Source: Bodo saltans (taxonomy: Eukaryota; Euglenozoa; Kinetoplastea; Eubodonida; Bodonidae). Taken from it: a stretch of 36,004 nt of DNA. The translations under genes were made by a program, and so were the position numbers. The notes under the pieces were generated by a model. It did no database searches and had not been told where the DNA came from. It worked only from the letters and a program-made list of their open reading frames with translations. The stretch is from positions 1 through 36,004 of the forward strand of contig CYKH01001837.1 in NCBI GenBank assembly GCA_001460835.1. Reading direction: 5' to 3'. Positions 8,361-17,154 of the stretch are shown here, piece by piece. Within the stretch, counting starts at the first letter, position 1; each line of letters starts with the position of its first letter.

Positions 8361-9824
8361 ATGTCAGGCAATTTCGTTGCCCGCCTGAACACTCCTAGTC
8401 CACAAGACGTTGTGCTTTGGCGAGATGATGGGTTTGTGGGTGTGAGGGTGTCTGCTGCTCATCATTTCGCCAACGCAGCTCGAGGGTGCGAGAAGGAAAG
8501 TCATGATGCAACCGTTCTTGACGATTGCGCCGATACTCGTTCATGTGCCGAGGGGAGCACGGCAGAAGATGAGTTTGGGCAGCGGGCGTTAGTGCCACTT
8601 CCCTCTGCGACTTGTCCTCCGTTCAGAGGTGGCTCGCCTGCACATCTATCTCTGTTGGATGTTGCCTTTGCAACAGCTCATCGTCGGCCTTATCGTCGCT
8701 CATCACGACTCCTCGTCCAAGCAATGCTTCCAGCCCTTTTCAGAAACCTGCTATCGTCAACGCGTGCCTTCGCGATGCCTGTCGCTTCCTTGAATGACTA
8801 CTTCCGTTTCCGACCCAGAGAACCGTTGCGGATTGAATCGTTGTGTCCATACATGTGTCCATACATAGCAGCTCAACCACTTCCTCAATGGCCGTGTGAT
8901 CTCCTGTGGCCGCGTGATGTGATGGTGAGATCTGGGCGGAATACATGTCGTGTCTGTTGGGAGTCAAGCCTGCAGTTCTACAAGTGTGACGAGCAGCACT
9001 TGACGTGTTCAAGCTGCTTTGCGATGTACATTCTTTACAACTGGCGGGATCACAGCGAGCTGAGATGCTACCAGCCGGGCTGTACCAGCAAGCCCATGTC
9101 CACTCAGGATGTGGTGCAGCTGGTTGCAAGCAATGTTGTTGCTCTTGGGGTGTACATCGACCGAACAGTGCAGCACGCGACTGCACAGGCGTTCGCTGAG
9201 GCGCACGCGGTTGTGCTGCGAGAGGCACCCGAGGCAACTGTTGCCGCAGATATTCTCCTGCAAAAGCAGCTGCAGAAGTCCATGCACGCAGCGCGCATGT
9301 GCCCCCACTGCAAGCTCGGCCCCATCGACTTCTTCGGGTGTGACGACCTTGCGCAGCATCATGGGGAGGAGCGCAATGGGGCCCGCATCGACAACTCATG
9401 TCAACGCTGTGGGTTCTTCGCTGATCACATTGATGCTTGGGACCGATGGGACGGGGTTGCGAGATACAACGAGCAACCGATTGCGCGCTGGATGAGTGCC
9501 ACTGACGAAGACTACGATAGTCACCAGCCAGATCATGTTGAATCGCAATCCCCTATCCACTTGCCACTCAGAGGAGTACTGTCCCCCGGTGCAGTACCAC
9601 CACAACAACACGACGTCTCTTACGGACCGCTTATTGAGTACCTGCCAATGCAGTCCAACATGCTCGAAGAAGCGGTGGCAATGGTTGAGAACATCGTGCC
9701 GGATGCGCTGAGGAGTGACCTGATGACGTTGTGTAGAGGCGTCGCTGTTCGAAACTCGTCGATTGAGGATGCAACGGGTATCGCTGAGGCGGCACTCAAT
9801 GAGTATTACAGCGCGAGAGAGTAG
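8361..9824 (+). CDS. RBR-like RING protein with degenerate CCCH finger and CUE-like C-terminus, family member 5
   Basis: 487 aa. The N-terminal module is recognisable ('WRDDG', then 'FANAARG') but the finger has decayed: C56 and C62 align with the first two ligands and the third cysteine and the histidine are gone. RING1-like ligands are C196, C199, C209, H213, C216, C219, C236 and C241. The RING2-like motif has C314, C317, C327 (catalytic-cysteine position), H333/H334, C347 and C350. Residues about 433-485 form the CUE-like helical domain ('IVPDAL', ending 'AALNEYY'). Here the ubiquitin-related parts are kept while the putative RNA-binding finger is lost. The start at 8361 is the first in-frame ATG after a T-rich tract and AG at 8303-8304. 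Confidence 0.85.
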   Translation: MSGNFVARLNTPSPQDVVLWRDDGFVGVRVSAAHHFANAARGCEKESHDATVLDDCADTRSCAEGSTAEDEFGQRALVPLPSATCPPFRGGSPAHLSLLDVAFATAHRRPYRRSSRLLVQAMLPALFRNLLSSTRAFAMPVASLNDYFRFRPREPLRIESLCPYMCPYIAAQPLPQWPCDLLWPRDVMVRSGRNTCRVCWESSLQFYKCDEQHLTCSSCFAMYILYNWRDHSELRCYQPGCTSKPMSTQDVVQLVASNVVALGVYIDRTVQHATAQAFAEAHAVVLREAPEATVAADILLQKQLQKSMHAARMCPHCKLGPIDFFGCDDLAQHHGEERNGARIDNSCQRCGFFADHIDAWDRWDGVARYNEQPIARWMSATDEDYDSHQPDHVESQSPIHLPLRGVLSPGAVPPQQHDVSYGPLIEYLPMQSNMLEEAVAMVENIVPDALRSDLMTLCRGVAVRNSSIEDATGIAEAALNEYYSARE

Positions 9825-10037
9825 TGCGCGCTGACGGCTGCTTTTTTGTGTGATGTTGCCCCCCAATTGCTCTGGAACGTCACAAAACAGACACCCATCG
9901 CTTACCTACACTGCAGCAATCCTTTTTTATGATTGCACGTGTGTATTACACTCATTTGCTCCACTTTATTCTTCAGTTGTGTGTTGTTGTTGTCCTTGTG
10001 AATCAAACAGGGGTTTGTCTTCTCTGAAGTGTTGCAC
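9825..10037 (+). promoter_or_regulatory. Intergenic with probable trans-splice acceptor for member 6
   Basis: T/G-rich sequence with AG at 9974-9975 and at 10009-10010, shortly before the ATG at 10038. This suggests the RING-less copy was, or still is, a transcribed unit. Confidence 0.4.
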
Positions 10038-10682
10038 ATGTTCGCCGTCAATGCTGCTGCTCGTGCCCTTGTCGCCAACGCTGCCGTACCTCCTGCAGTA
10101 GTACCACCACGCAAATGGGTGGACGAAGTGTGTGGCGGCAACGCACCTTTCGAAAGAAGAGGTTTTGCCCAAGACGTGGCAGTGGTTGCCGCTCCCGCTG
10201 CAGCTCCCCCTCCACCCCACGAGGTGCTCAACTCCGAGAGTGCGCAACCCCAAAGGATAGCTGCGCGCTTTGTGGAGGGTGGCTTCGTCGAGTCTGAAAC
10301 AGATGATGAGTGCAGCATCATCGTAGGGGCCAATGTTACCCCTCCGTCGTGGGTTGATGTCGTGCGTGGAGCTCCAAGAGTGCTCCCTCCGCGCTGCTTC
10401 ATCCCATGCCGACGAATACGCGTTTGAGGTTGAGGAAGCCCCACATCCGGCAGCTGCTCGTGCTCAGCAACGAGGTGGTGGCCCATCCAACATCCTAAGA
10501 TGGTTCCACTTCGTCCCTCGCAGCTTATTCAGGAAGCGGTGGGCCTCATGAGGGCCGTTGTCCCGTACTTAGCACTGAGCGACGTGACGGGGCTCTGCCA
10601 GCAGGCATCGATGGCTCATCGCCTTTATCACGCCGCCGCTGTTGCCATGGAGGCCATCAACATGTATTTCGATTACGCGTGA
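10038..10682 (+). pseudogene. RING-less, frame-broken family member 6
   Basis: The frame from 10038 gives 129 residues and stops at 10427. It has an Ala/Pro-rich stretch and two copies of a 'WVDxVxG' motif but no finger or RING. From about 10400 to 10545 coding-like sequence continues in another frame. From 10500 to 10682 the first frame resumes and encodes about 60 residues matching the CUE-like C-terminal domain of members 3, 5 and 7 ('LIQEAVGLMRAVVP' against 'MLEEAVAMVENIVP'). So this is either a decayed paralogue with two frame changes that lost the RING core, or a real RING-less gene with sequencing indels. Gene order places it inside the array between intact members 5 and 7. Confidence 0.6.
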
Positions 10683-10927
10683 TGCGTCGAATCGCACACT
10701 GCGAGTTGTTTTTGTTTTGTTGTCTTATTACCCGCTCATATCGCACGCGTTCATTTCGCTGACCTGTTTTATGTTGTTTCTCTATCGCAATAATTTGGCG
10801 CTGTTGGTGCCTTTCGCAAGAAACATCTCTCATTTCACTTTCAGTATAAAACAGCTCCTTGCGCCCAAAACGTATTTCCATCTACTTTCTCTTCTTCTGT
10901 TTCTTTGCGCGCAAGGCCACCCCATTG
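10683..10927 (+). promoter_or_regulatory. Intergenic with probable trans-splice acceptor for member 7
   Basis: Pyrimidine-rich stretch at about 10876-10908 followed by AG at 10914-10915, 13 bases before the ATG at 10928; an alternative AG lies near 10843. No gene seen. Confidence 0.45.
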
Positions 10928-12745
10928 ATGTCATCATCCCCCACCGATCATGCACATGTGATCCAAGCGCATCTGGACCCTTCGCTTGATGATTCTAGCA
11001 GAGCCGTCGATTATTCTCTTTTTGAGTTTGTGCCCTCTCCAGTCCCACTTGTTGACGCTCAGGGTGGTGAGGACCCCGCAGCAGCGGCAACCCCATTGGC
11101 ACTGCAAACTGCCTCCCACACTCAACAGTCGATTGAACCCTCAAAGCAGCTCTCATCCGTAATGCATTTACGAACACGCGGTAGAGGCCACATGGCGCCT
11201 ACCTTGACATTGCCACGGTCACCATTGAGCGACGCTGCTGCCCCCGTAAGTCCTTGGACGCCCCTTTTATCCTCACCCATGCCTGCACCTGGTGGTGGCT
11301 TGCACCCTTTCTTACTTCCACCAGCAGCAGCACTGCGCAGATCAGACGCTTCAGGTATGCCGCCTTCCCGATCCCCCCAGGCAGTGAGGGTAACGCCTGC
11401 TGCCAACACCCTTTTTATTAGAAGCGGCAACGATGATTGGAACCACGAACCTCCTATTCTATCAGCGTTCCAGCAGCCATCCCACCACGTCTTCCATCAT
11501 AGTTCGTATTCCCCAGGTCCTCAACCGCTGCGACACCCCCAGTTTCTCTTTCATCATAATCCGCATTCCGCATCCATGCATGCCCTAGGGCCTCAAGGAT
11601 GGAGCGGCTCCTGTAATATTTGCTGCGCGCCCCAACCTTTGCATTCTATCTACACATGCAGCAATGAGCAGCACAAAACTTGCAGTGGGTGCTTAGGCTC
11701 CTACATTCTTTCCAATTGGAGAGGCAATGAATTACGATGCTGCCAGCCTGGGTGCACTAGCCGTGCGTTGACGACACAAGAAGTTGTGCAATATGTCACG
11801 TCGAAGGCAGCAATGGTGGCGTACATCGATCGCATGGTGCATCAGACCGCAGCTTTATGCTTCGGCGAGGCACACGCCATCGTGATGCAAGACGCTCCAG
11901 AGGCAACTGTTGTCGCAGAAAAGCTTCAACAAAAGCAGCTGCAGAAGTCCATGCACGCAGCGCGCATGTGCCCCCACTGCAAGGCCGGCCCCATCGACTT
12001 CTTCGGGTGCGAGAATCTTGCACAGCACCACGGAGAGGAGCGCAACGGCGTGCGGACAAACAATTCATGCCAACGATGTGGTTTCTTTGCCTCTCACATA
12101 GATGCTTGGGCACGCTGGGACGGCGTTGTTCGGAACTCTGACGAGCCGGTTGAGCGCTGGTTAGGGACTACTGCACCTTCTCCGCAAACGCGGCCCATGC
12201 ACTCCGCCACACTCACAGGCACTCGACTCACGCGAGGAGCTGCCCGCACACAACACAGCACCGCAGCACCTCGCGTCGACGCATTTCAGTTCATGACTCC
12301 ACCATTGAGCGACGCATTTCAGCTCATGACTCCACCATTGAGCGACTCATTTCAGTTCATGACTCCACGACGATTCGGACGTGACATCCCCACACAAAGT
12401 GACTCGGTTGGTTCACCCTCGCCAATCCCTCGGAATGTTACAGCCACTAACCGTGTGCCTCCGTCGTTGTCAGTTGAGCGAGAAGACCAGCAATCGCTAG
12501 AAATCGGACGTGACACTGGTTCTCCAACGCTCGCCCAGCAGCTTCTCACAACCGCTGATAGTGTTCAGAGGGGCTCGTCTCAACTAGTTCATCAACTTCT
12601 TCCTGACGTTGATGTGAGAACGATTGAGCGGCACTGCATGATGGCGATTCGTGCACGTCGGCTCCGTGGCGCGATTACTGATGATTTGAATTTAGACTCC
12701 TCGGCCGTTGCCGAGGAAGTTGTGAACGCAATTTTGGAAGGTTGA
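10928..12745 (+). CDS. RBR-like RING protein with CUE-like C-terminus, family member 7
   Basis: 605 aa. The N-terminal ~225 residues are Pro/Ser/Ala/His-rich and contain no CCCH finger, unlike members 1-4. RING1-like ligands are C229, C232, C244, H249, C252, C255, C271 or C272, and C276, with one extra residue between C244 and H249. The RING2-like motif has C348, C351, C361 (catalytic-cysteine position), H367/H368, C381 and C384. Residues ~451-481 are three 11-residue repeats around 'FQFMTPPLS'. Residues ~548-605 form the CUE-like domain ('LLPDVD', ending 'EVVNAIL'). By inference it is a ubiquitin-ligase-like protein without the CCCH RNA-binding module. It is the last member of the array in this window. 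Confidence 0.85.
   Translation: MSSSPTDHAHVIQAHLDPSLDDSSRAVDYSLFEFVPSPVPLVDAQGGEDPAAAATPLALQTASHTQQSIEPSKQLSSVMHLRTRGRGHMAPTLTLPRSPLSDAAAPVSPWTPLLSSPMPAPGGGLHPFLLPPAAALRRSDASGMPPSRSPQAVRVTPAANTLFIRSGNDDWNHEPPILSAFQQPSHHVFHHSSYSPGPQPLRHPQFLFHHNPHSASMHALGPQGWSGSCNICCAPQPLHSIYTCSNEQHKTCSGCLGSYILSNWRGNELRCCQPGCTSRALTTQEVVQYVTSKAAMVAYIDRMVHQTAALCFGEAHAIVMQDAPEATVVAEKLQQKQLQKSMHAARMCPHCKAGPIDFFGCENLAQHHGEERNGVRTNNSCQRCGFFASHIDAWARWDGVVRNSDEPVERWLGTTAPSPQTRPMHSATLTGTRLTRGAARTQHSTAAPRVDAFQFMTPPLSDAFQLMTPPLSDSFQFMTPRRFGRDIPTQSDSVGSPSPIPRNVTATNRVPPSLSVEREDQQSLEIGRDTGSPTLAQQLLTTADSVQRGSSQLVHQLLPDVDVRTIERHCMMAIRARRLRGAITDDLNLDSSAVAEEVVNAILEG
12278..12370 (+). repeat. 33-bp in-frame tandem repeat
   Basis: Two nearly identical 33-bp units (12278-12310, 12311-12343) and a third partial one, each encoding a D[AS]FQ[FL]MTPPLS-type 11-mer in member 7. 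The length is a multiple of three, so the repeat expands the protein without breaking it. Confidence 0.8.
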
Positions 12746-12752
12746 ATCGAAA

Positions 12753-12788
12753 GCCACCTTTGTTGTTTCTGCCACCTTTGTTGTTTCT
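12753..12788 (+). repeat. 18-bp x 2 tandem repeat
   Basis: The unit gccacctttgttgtttct occurs twice in a row directly after the stop of member 7. Probably simple slippage in the 3' UTR. Confidence 0.75.
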
Positions 12789-12950
12789 TTGGCCCCAAGA
12801 ATCAACTCACAAACCCGCTTGAACAATGTGCCCCCACATCTTGAGCTTTTATAATTTTTTGCAACTTCAACTTTCCATTTCAATCAAAAGGCAACAGTTG
12901 ATGGAAGTTTATTGCGTTTCGTTTTTTTTTATTTTTCCCATTCCTCTGCC

Positions 12951-13121
12951 ATGTGCGGAGATTTATCCATTGAGGACGTTGCTTTTTTTTCACCAAGCTT
13001 GCGTTCTTTGATGCGAGCGTTGAACATCCCCCATACTTCGGTGTGTTGCAGAAGAGGCGGCCTAGCCCCCGCTATGAGTCCAAAAAGAGACAACAGAGAG
13101 AATTGCAAGAAAAGAGTTTGA
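12951..13121 (+). CDS. Possible small protein, 56 aa (weak)
   Basis: The ATG follows a T-rich tract with no clear AG between them. The product has five Cys/Arg-containing stretches and a basic end but no recognisable domain. It may be chance or a remnant of a larger gene; no homologue is recognised. Confidence 0.15.
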   Translation: MCGDLSIEDVAFFSPSLRSLMRALNIPHTSVCCRRGGLAPAMSPKRDNRENCKKRV

Positions 13122-13307
13122 AAAGGGAAAGAATCATTGCTCGTTGCCCGAACATCAAGACAAATTGCGCCTCTTTTAACGAAACTTTTCTTTTTATTTT
13201 TTAACTTTTGATTTTGGCTTACTTTTTGATATCTCTCGGCCTGTGTGCGCTAGGTAAGTCACCAAAATAGGAAACAGGACGTATTTGTGGTTTGTACTCT
13301 ACTCTAC

Positions 13308-14021
13308 ATGGCTGATGTGTCCTCCTCGAACGGCACTCAAACCGACTTCAACGATGAGTTCGAATCTACTTTGCTCGCCGCATACATGGCGCGGCTGAGT
13401 CGACCGATAGCAAATGTCAGCACGCAATGCACCGTCGATGGTACCGCCGCAGCGTCAACCGCACTGACTACCGTGCAACTTCATCGCCGCCAAAACGCTT
13501 CACCATCACCTGCTGGTTCTTCCTGGCAACACCCTACGGCGGTGATGGTTGGTAGCACGACTGCGAAGCATCGGCAGTTGGGGTGGAGGGAGGTAGAGGA
13601 TGCTTACCACCGCCATCGACGAATACACCCGGTGGAGGATCTGTATAGTATCGCTGTGGAACAGCTGGTGCCCGTTACCGTCACCGGTGGGCTGCCTCCC
13701 CTAAAGCACCGCAGCAAAAAGCGTGAAGTCGTGCCGGTCAACAACACTGGAGGCGATACGGAAACCGTTTCTTGGATCCCTCATATCAATCCTAGTGGAC
13801 TGAGTGACCCCAAGACGAAGGATCAAACCACCACCACCACCACCACCATCACTGAAGTAGAGCAACAGTTGTACCTTCACCCCTCCATCGCCTCAACGCT
13901 GCCACTGGAAGAACTACTTCGAATTGAAGAGGCAACGCGAAGGCGTGCTCGCGTGACAGCGATGAAATTATCTTCACTGGATGGAGGAGGATCCCCACAG
14001 CGTGGTGCTCGTGCCGATTGA
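13308..14021 (+). CDS. Unrecognised protein, 237 aa
   Basis: No family recognised. The ATG at 13308 lies 55 bases after a predicted acceptor AG (13252-13253). The N-terminus has an FNDEFESTLL motif (residues 14-23) followed 18 residues later by a QC pair; a matching pattern occurs near the C-terminus of the next gene. The middle is Ser/Thr/Pro-rich with a basic patch. A Thr run (about 173-181) precedes a predicted helix rich in Glu/Arg (about 200-225). No signal peptide or membrane segment is visible. The last codons sit inside a 334-bp tandem duplication shared with the following gene's 5' end. Confidence 0.7.
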   Translation: MADVSSSNGTQTDFNDEFESTLLAAYMARLSRPIANVSTQCTVDGTAAASTALTTVQLHRRQNASPSPAGSSWQHPTAVMVGSTTAKHRQLGWREVEDAYHRHRRIHPVEDLYSIAVEQLVPVTVTGGLPPLKHRSKKREVVPVNNTGGDTETVSWIPHINPSGLSDPKTKDQTTTTTTTITEVEQQLYLHPSIASTLPLEELLRIEEATRRRARVTAMKLSSLDGGGSPQRGARAD

Positions 14022-14678
14022 GTGTTTGCAGTTTCATTTTCCTCTGTCTGCTCTTTTACTTTCCTCTCGATCTCTGTACATTACAAGCGACACTCAGTTG
14101 TGTACGTTCGTCTTGTTGCTCCTGTGTCTTTGATCACCGCTATTAATGTTCTCTTTTTTTCCCCCATTTCTACCGCCCGAATCTTCCGCCCGAAGCTTGT
14201 TATAAACACAAAATAAGAAGAAATAAAAAAAGAAACAGTTGCTCCCTCCCAAAACATTTTCTTTCAACGAAGAAGGGTAGTCACTCATACATGGACAACA
14301 AAGGAGCGTTCCGTAGGAGGATGGACTTGATGTTTGTGCAGCGCGTGCCGATTGAGTGTTTGCAGTTTCATTTTCCTCTGTCTGCTCTTTTACTTTCCTC
14401 TCGATCTCTGTACATTACAAGCGACACTCAGTTGTGTACGTTCGTCTTGTTGCTCCTGTGTCTTTGATCACCGCTATTAATGTTCTCTTTTTTTCCCCCA
14501 TTTCTACCGCCCGAATCTTCCGCCCGAAGCTTGTTATAAACACAAAATAAGAAGAAATAAAAAAAGAAACAGTTGCTCCCTCCCAAAACATTTTCTTTCA
14601 ACGAAGAAGGGTAGTCACTCATACATGGACAACAAAGGAGCGTTCCGTAGGAGGATGGACTTGATGTTTGTGCAGCGC
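14011..14678 (+). repeat. Exact 334-bp tandem duplication
   Basis: Copies 14011-14344 and 14345-14678 appear identical by eye. The unit runs from the last codons of the upstream gene through the whole intergenic region and the first 18 codons of the downstream gene. A few bases of similarity (gcgcg/cgtgc) at the joint fit a slippage or unequal-exchange origin. Identity means either a very recent event or an assembly artefact. Confidence 0.95.
14291..14467 (+). pseudogene. Truncated duplicate of the following gene's 5' end
   Basis: The first copy of the duplication contains the ATG and 18 codons of the downstream gene, then reads into duplicated intergenic DNA and stops after 58 codons. Because the upstream pyrimidine tract and AG are duplicated too, a spliced leader could be added here, yielding a mini-ORF ahead of the true gene. 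Confidence 0.7.
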
Positions 14679-16559
14679 GGCGGTGTCATCATGACCTTGG
14701 ACAGTATCTCAAACTTTCTAGCTGCCGTAGATGTAGAGCCCGATACTCTCACCATTCAACGGTATATCAAACAACAGCAGCAACATGCAGCCGCAGTGGC
14801 GGCAGAAGGGGACGAGGGGAGGGGTGCGTTATCCCCAAGATCGCCCCTGGGTGTTGTATCTCCCAGAAGGCAATCCCTCGCAGTGTCAATGTTACCGCCA
14901 GCGTCGCCGACATCATCACCCACAAGCGGAGGTGCACTCCGTGCACTATCCATTCCGCGCGTCTCTCTCAGTGACTGTTTCGAACTAGCCCATCAGTGCC
15001 TAGAAGTGCAACATCGGAGAACTGTGGGAGGGAACGAAGCGCATTATCTCCAGTTAGCTTGGTTAGGCTGCGGAGGCGATGAAGATCGCAAAGGATCGAT
15101 ACCGCGCAGCACTATTATGAGCCAACTGTCCTCCATCGGTGTAGAGACAGGATTTGACTCCCCCGCAGGATATTCCTCTGATACAGAAGAGGCGCCATTG
15201 ATGATGACATTCCAGGTGTCGGTGAGCAAGGAGGTTCTCGAATCAGCGGCACGATGCAGCGATCCATCAAAGCTTGTCCTCATGCGTGGCGGGATGACAA
15301 GTGAAGAGCTCAAGGCGGCAAGAGCGCAGGCCTTAGCTCTTGTGAACTTTAAGTTGCGCATGAGAGGTGTGGTTGCCGCTCGGCGTAGGCGACGTTCCAA
15401 AGAGAAACGAGAGCAAGAAGAAGCCGCGGCGGTCCCCAGGGTTGCTTCCATTCGTTTTGGGCCAGGGGGTGGCGGTGGTGGGCATCGTGGGGGCAAGGCT
15501 GGGGTTACAGGTGGAGGGGGCAGGAGAGGCTCAACCATCAATGGCCCGATTCCTTTGTTGACTGTACCAATGGTGACACTTCCCGCGTTGTCCCCTCAGC
15601 TATCAGTGCCTCCTGACAGTCATTCTCCTCCTGGAGCTTCTGGCAGGCTCACGTCAAAGCCCAAGTCCCGCGCCGAACGAATTCACAATCGGAAACTTGC
15701 TGCAGCACCAAGCACCGCTACGACATTGCAGCTGCAAGATGGCATTCTTGGCAGCAATGGCCCCGATATCCTTCACCTCGATACCTCCTCAAGTCCGTGG
15801 AACCTGCACCATCCGTTCTTGTCGACGAAGGTGAAGACCGACTGGATACGGCAAGGGTCGCCGCCTCCTCCTCGTCGGGGGCAATCCAGCGATGATGACG
15901 GGGATGGTAGCCCATCGATTCGATCAGGCAGTCCTGGCCGTCTGATGGCACTGGGCGGAGGCGAGCCACTCGCATCGCTGCCAGCGTTGAAACTTCGACT
16001 TGCTCAGCTACTTCGGGAACAAGTGTCCTCGCATCGCGCCAAGCTGACGGACGACGCCATCACCGGCACTGTTGTTGGCAGCAAACGCCTCAGTCCGGTG
16101 TCGTACCACGATGAGATGTCCTTAATCATCACAGCATCTGAGGCAAGAGACGCCATCACAGCGTCCTCAGACGTGTTCCGACACGACAGGTCTCAACACC
16201 GCATTCCCTCGTCGTCAGGCAGTGGCGGTGGTCTCGTTGATGGTGAAGGGCTGCATGTCAAATTTAACGACACGCTGGAGACCACACTGCTCCTAACCAC
16301 CACGACATCCCAACAGCTTCACACGAGCAAGACAGTGGCATGCCAATGTAATGAGGCCGATATCATTTTGGATATTTACGGTCTGAATGTTCCCAAGCAG
16401 CTTCGAGCAACACTACGAGCTGCCCAATGGAAACAAAGTGAGATCCTCAACACGTCCGCTGGAGTGAGCGGGAAACATCGGTCGAAGCAGCGGAAAGCTG
16501 GTGCGCGGAAAGCTGGTGCTGCTCGACTCCCTCCGCTCCCTCACGCTGGCCGCTTCTAA
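14625..16559 (+). CDS. Unrecognised 644-aa protein with degenerate EF-hand-like segments
   Basis: The ATG at 14625 follows AG at 14605-14606 in the second copy of the duplication. Residues 7-47 have a helix-loop-helix look, and around 150-175 a 'DEDRKGSI' stretch resembles an incomplete EF-hand loop; calcium binding is doubtful. A strongly basic helix (about 238-265) precedes Gly-rich sequence. Most of the remainder is Ser/Pro-rich and probably disordered. Near the C-terminus an FNDTLETTLL motif followed 19 residues later by QC parallels the N-terminus of the preceding gene. The end is Lys/Arg-rich. No membrane segment. A cytoskeletal or flagellar protein is possible but unsupported. Confidence 0.7.
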   Translation: MDNKGAFRRRMDLMFVQRGGVIMTLDSISNFLAAVDVEPDTLTIQRYIKQQQQHAAAVAAEGDEGRGALSPRSPLGVVSPRRQSLAVSMLPPASPTSSPTSGGALRALSIPRVSLSDCFELAHQCLEVQHRRTVGGNEAHYLQLAWLGCGGDEDRKGSIPRSTIMSQLSSIGVETGFDSPAGYSSDTEEAPLMMTFQVSVSKEVLESAARCSDPSKLVLMRGGMTSEELKAARAQALALVNFKLRMRGVVAARRRRRSKEKREQEEAAAVPRVASIRFGPGGGGGGHRGGKAGVTGGGGRRGSTINGPIPLLTVPMVTLPALSPQLSVPPDSHSPPGASGRLTSKPKSRAERIHNRKLAAAPSTATTLQLQDGILGSNGPDILHLDTSSSPWNLHHPFLSTKVKTDWIRQGSPPPPRRGQSSDDDGDGSPSIRSGSPGRLMALGGGEPLASLPALKLRLAQLLREQVSSHRAKLTDDAITGTVVGSKRLSPVSYHDEMSLIITASEARDAITASSDVFRHDRSQHRIPSSSGSGGGLVDGEGLHVKFNDTLETTLLLTTTTSQQLHTSKTVACQCNEADIILDIYGLNVPKQLRATLRAAQWKQSEILNTSAGVSGKHRSKQRKAGARKAGAARLPPLPHAGRF

Positions 16560-17154
16560 AAAGAACACAAAACACATGTGAAAGATATATCGTCGTCGTC
16601 GCTCACATATCCTCCGGTTCAGTTGAGGACGCCGACCTACAACCAGAGTGTACAGTCAATGAGTTGTTCATCCCTATCAACCCCCTCCTTCTCGACCACC
16701 CTCGTGCCGTAAATACTGTTTTCTTCGACCGCCTTCTTTTGTTGTTGTTGTTGTTTCCCCCCGTGTCTTTTTTTTTCTTACTGTACAGTTTCCTTGCACT
16801 GCAGAACCCCCAGAACAAATCGTTGGAGTCAACGCAGTCACATGTGTCTGATTGTTGCAGCTCATTGACGCTAAACCTCTTCTCTCATTGCTACGCAACA
16901 CCAAAGAATAATTTAGTGGAAAGGAAAAGGGTCTCGCGTTAGATTTCCTTTTTTTTTTTTTGTAAGACAAAGTTCACACGCGCCATCCGAAAAGAAATTT
17001 GTAATCACCGACAACGCAAATCGTCGCTAATCACATCACAACGCAAAGCTTTTAGCCGCCTAACTTACCCCTATTCACGCATAATAACGCGCAGCACATC
17101 TCACGCCGTCAAAAAGCCCCGCAAAGAATACTTTCTTGAGAACATCATCATATC
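16560..17154 (+). other. Intergenic region before the Mpv17-family gene
   Basis: No gene seen. Two pyrimidine tracts: one around 16722-16788 ending in AG near 16789, and a T-rich run (16947-16962) with AG at 16965-16966, the likely acceptor for the gene at 17155. Confidence 0.5.

Larger units (their letters stand above)
12746..13307 (+). other. Intergenic region after the RING array
   Basis: It includes an 18-bp tandem duplication (12753-12770, 12771-12788), several T-rich runs, and a pyrimidine tract ending in AG at 13252-13253, the likely acceptor for the gene at 13308. An ATG frame of 56 codons (12951-13121) is listed separately. Confidence 0.5.
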
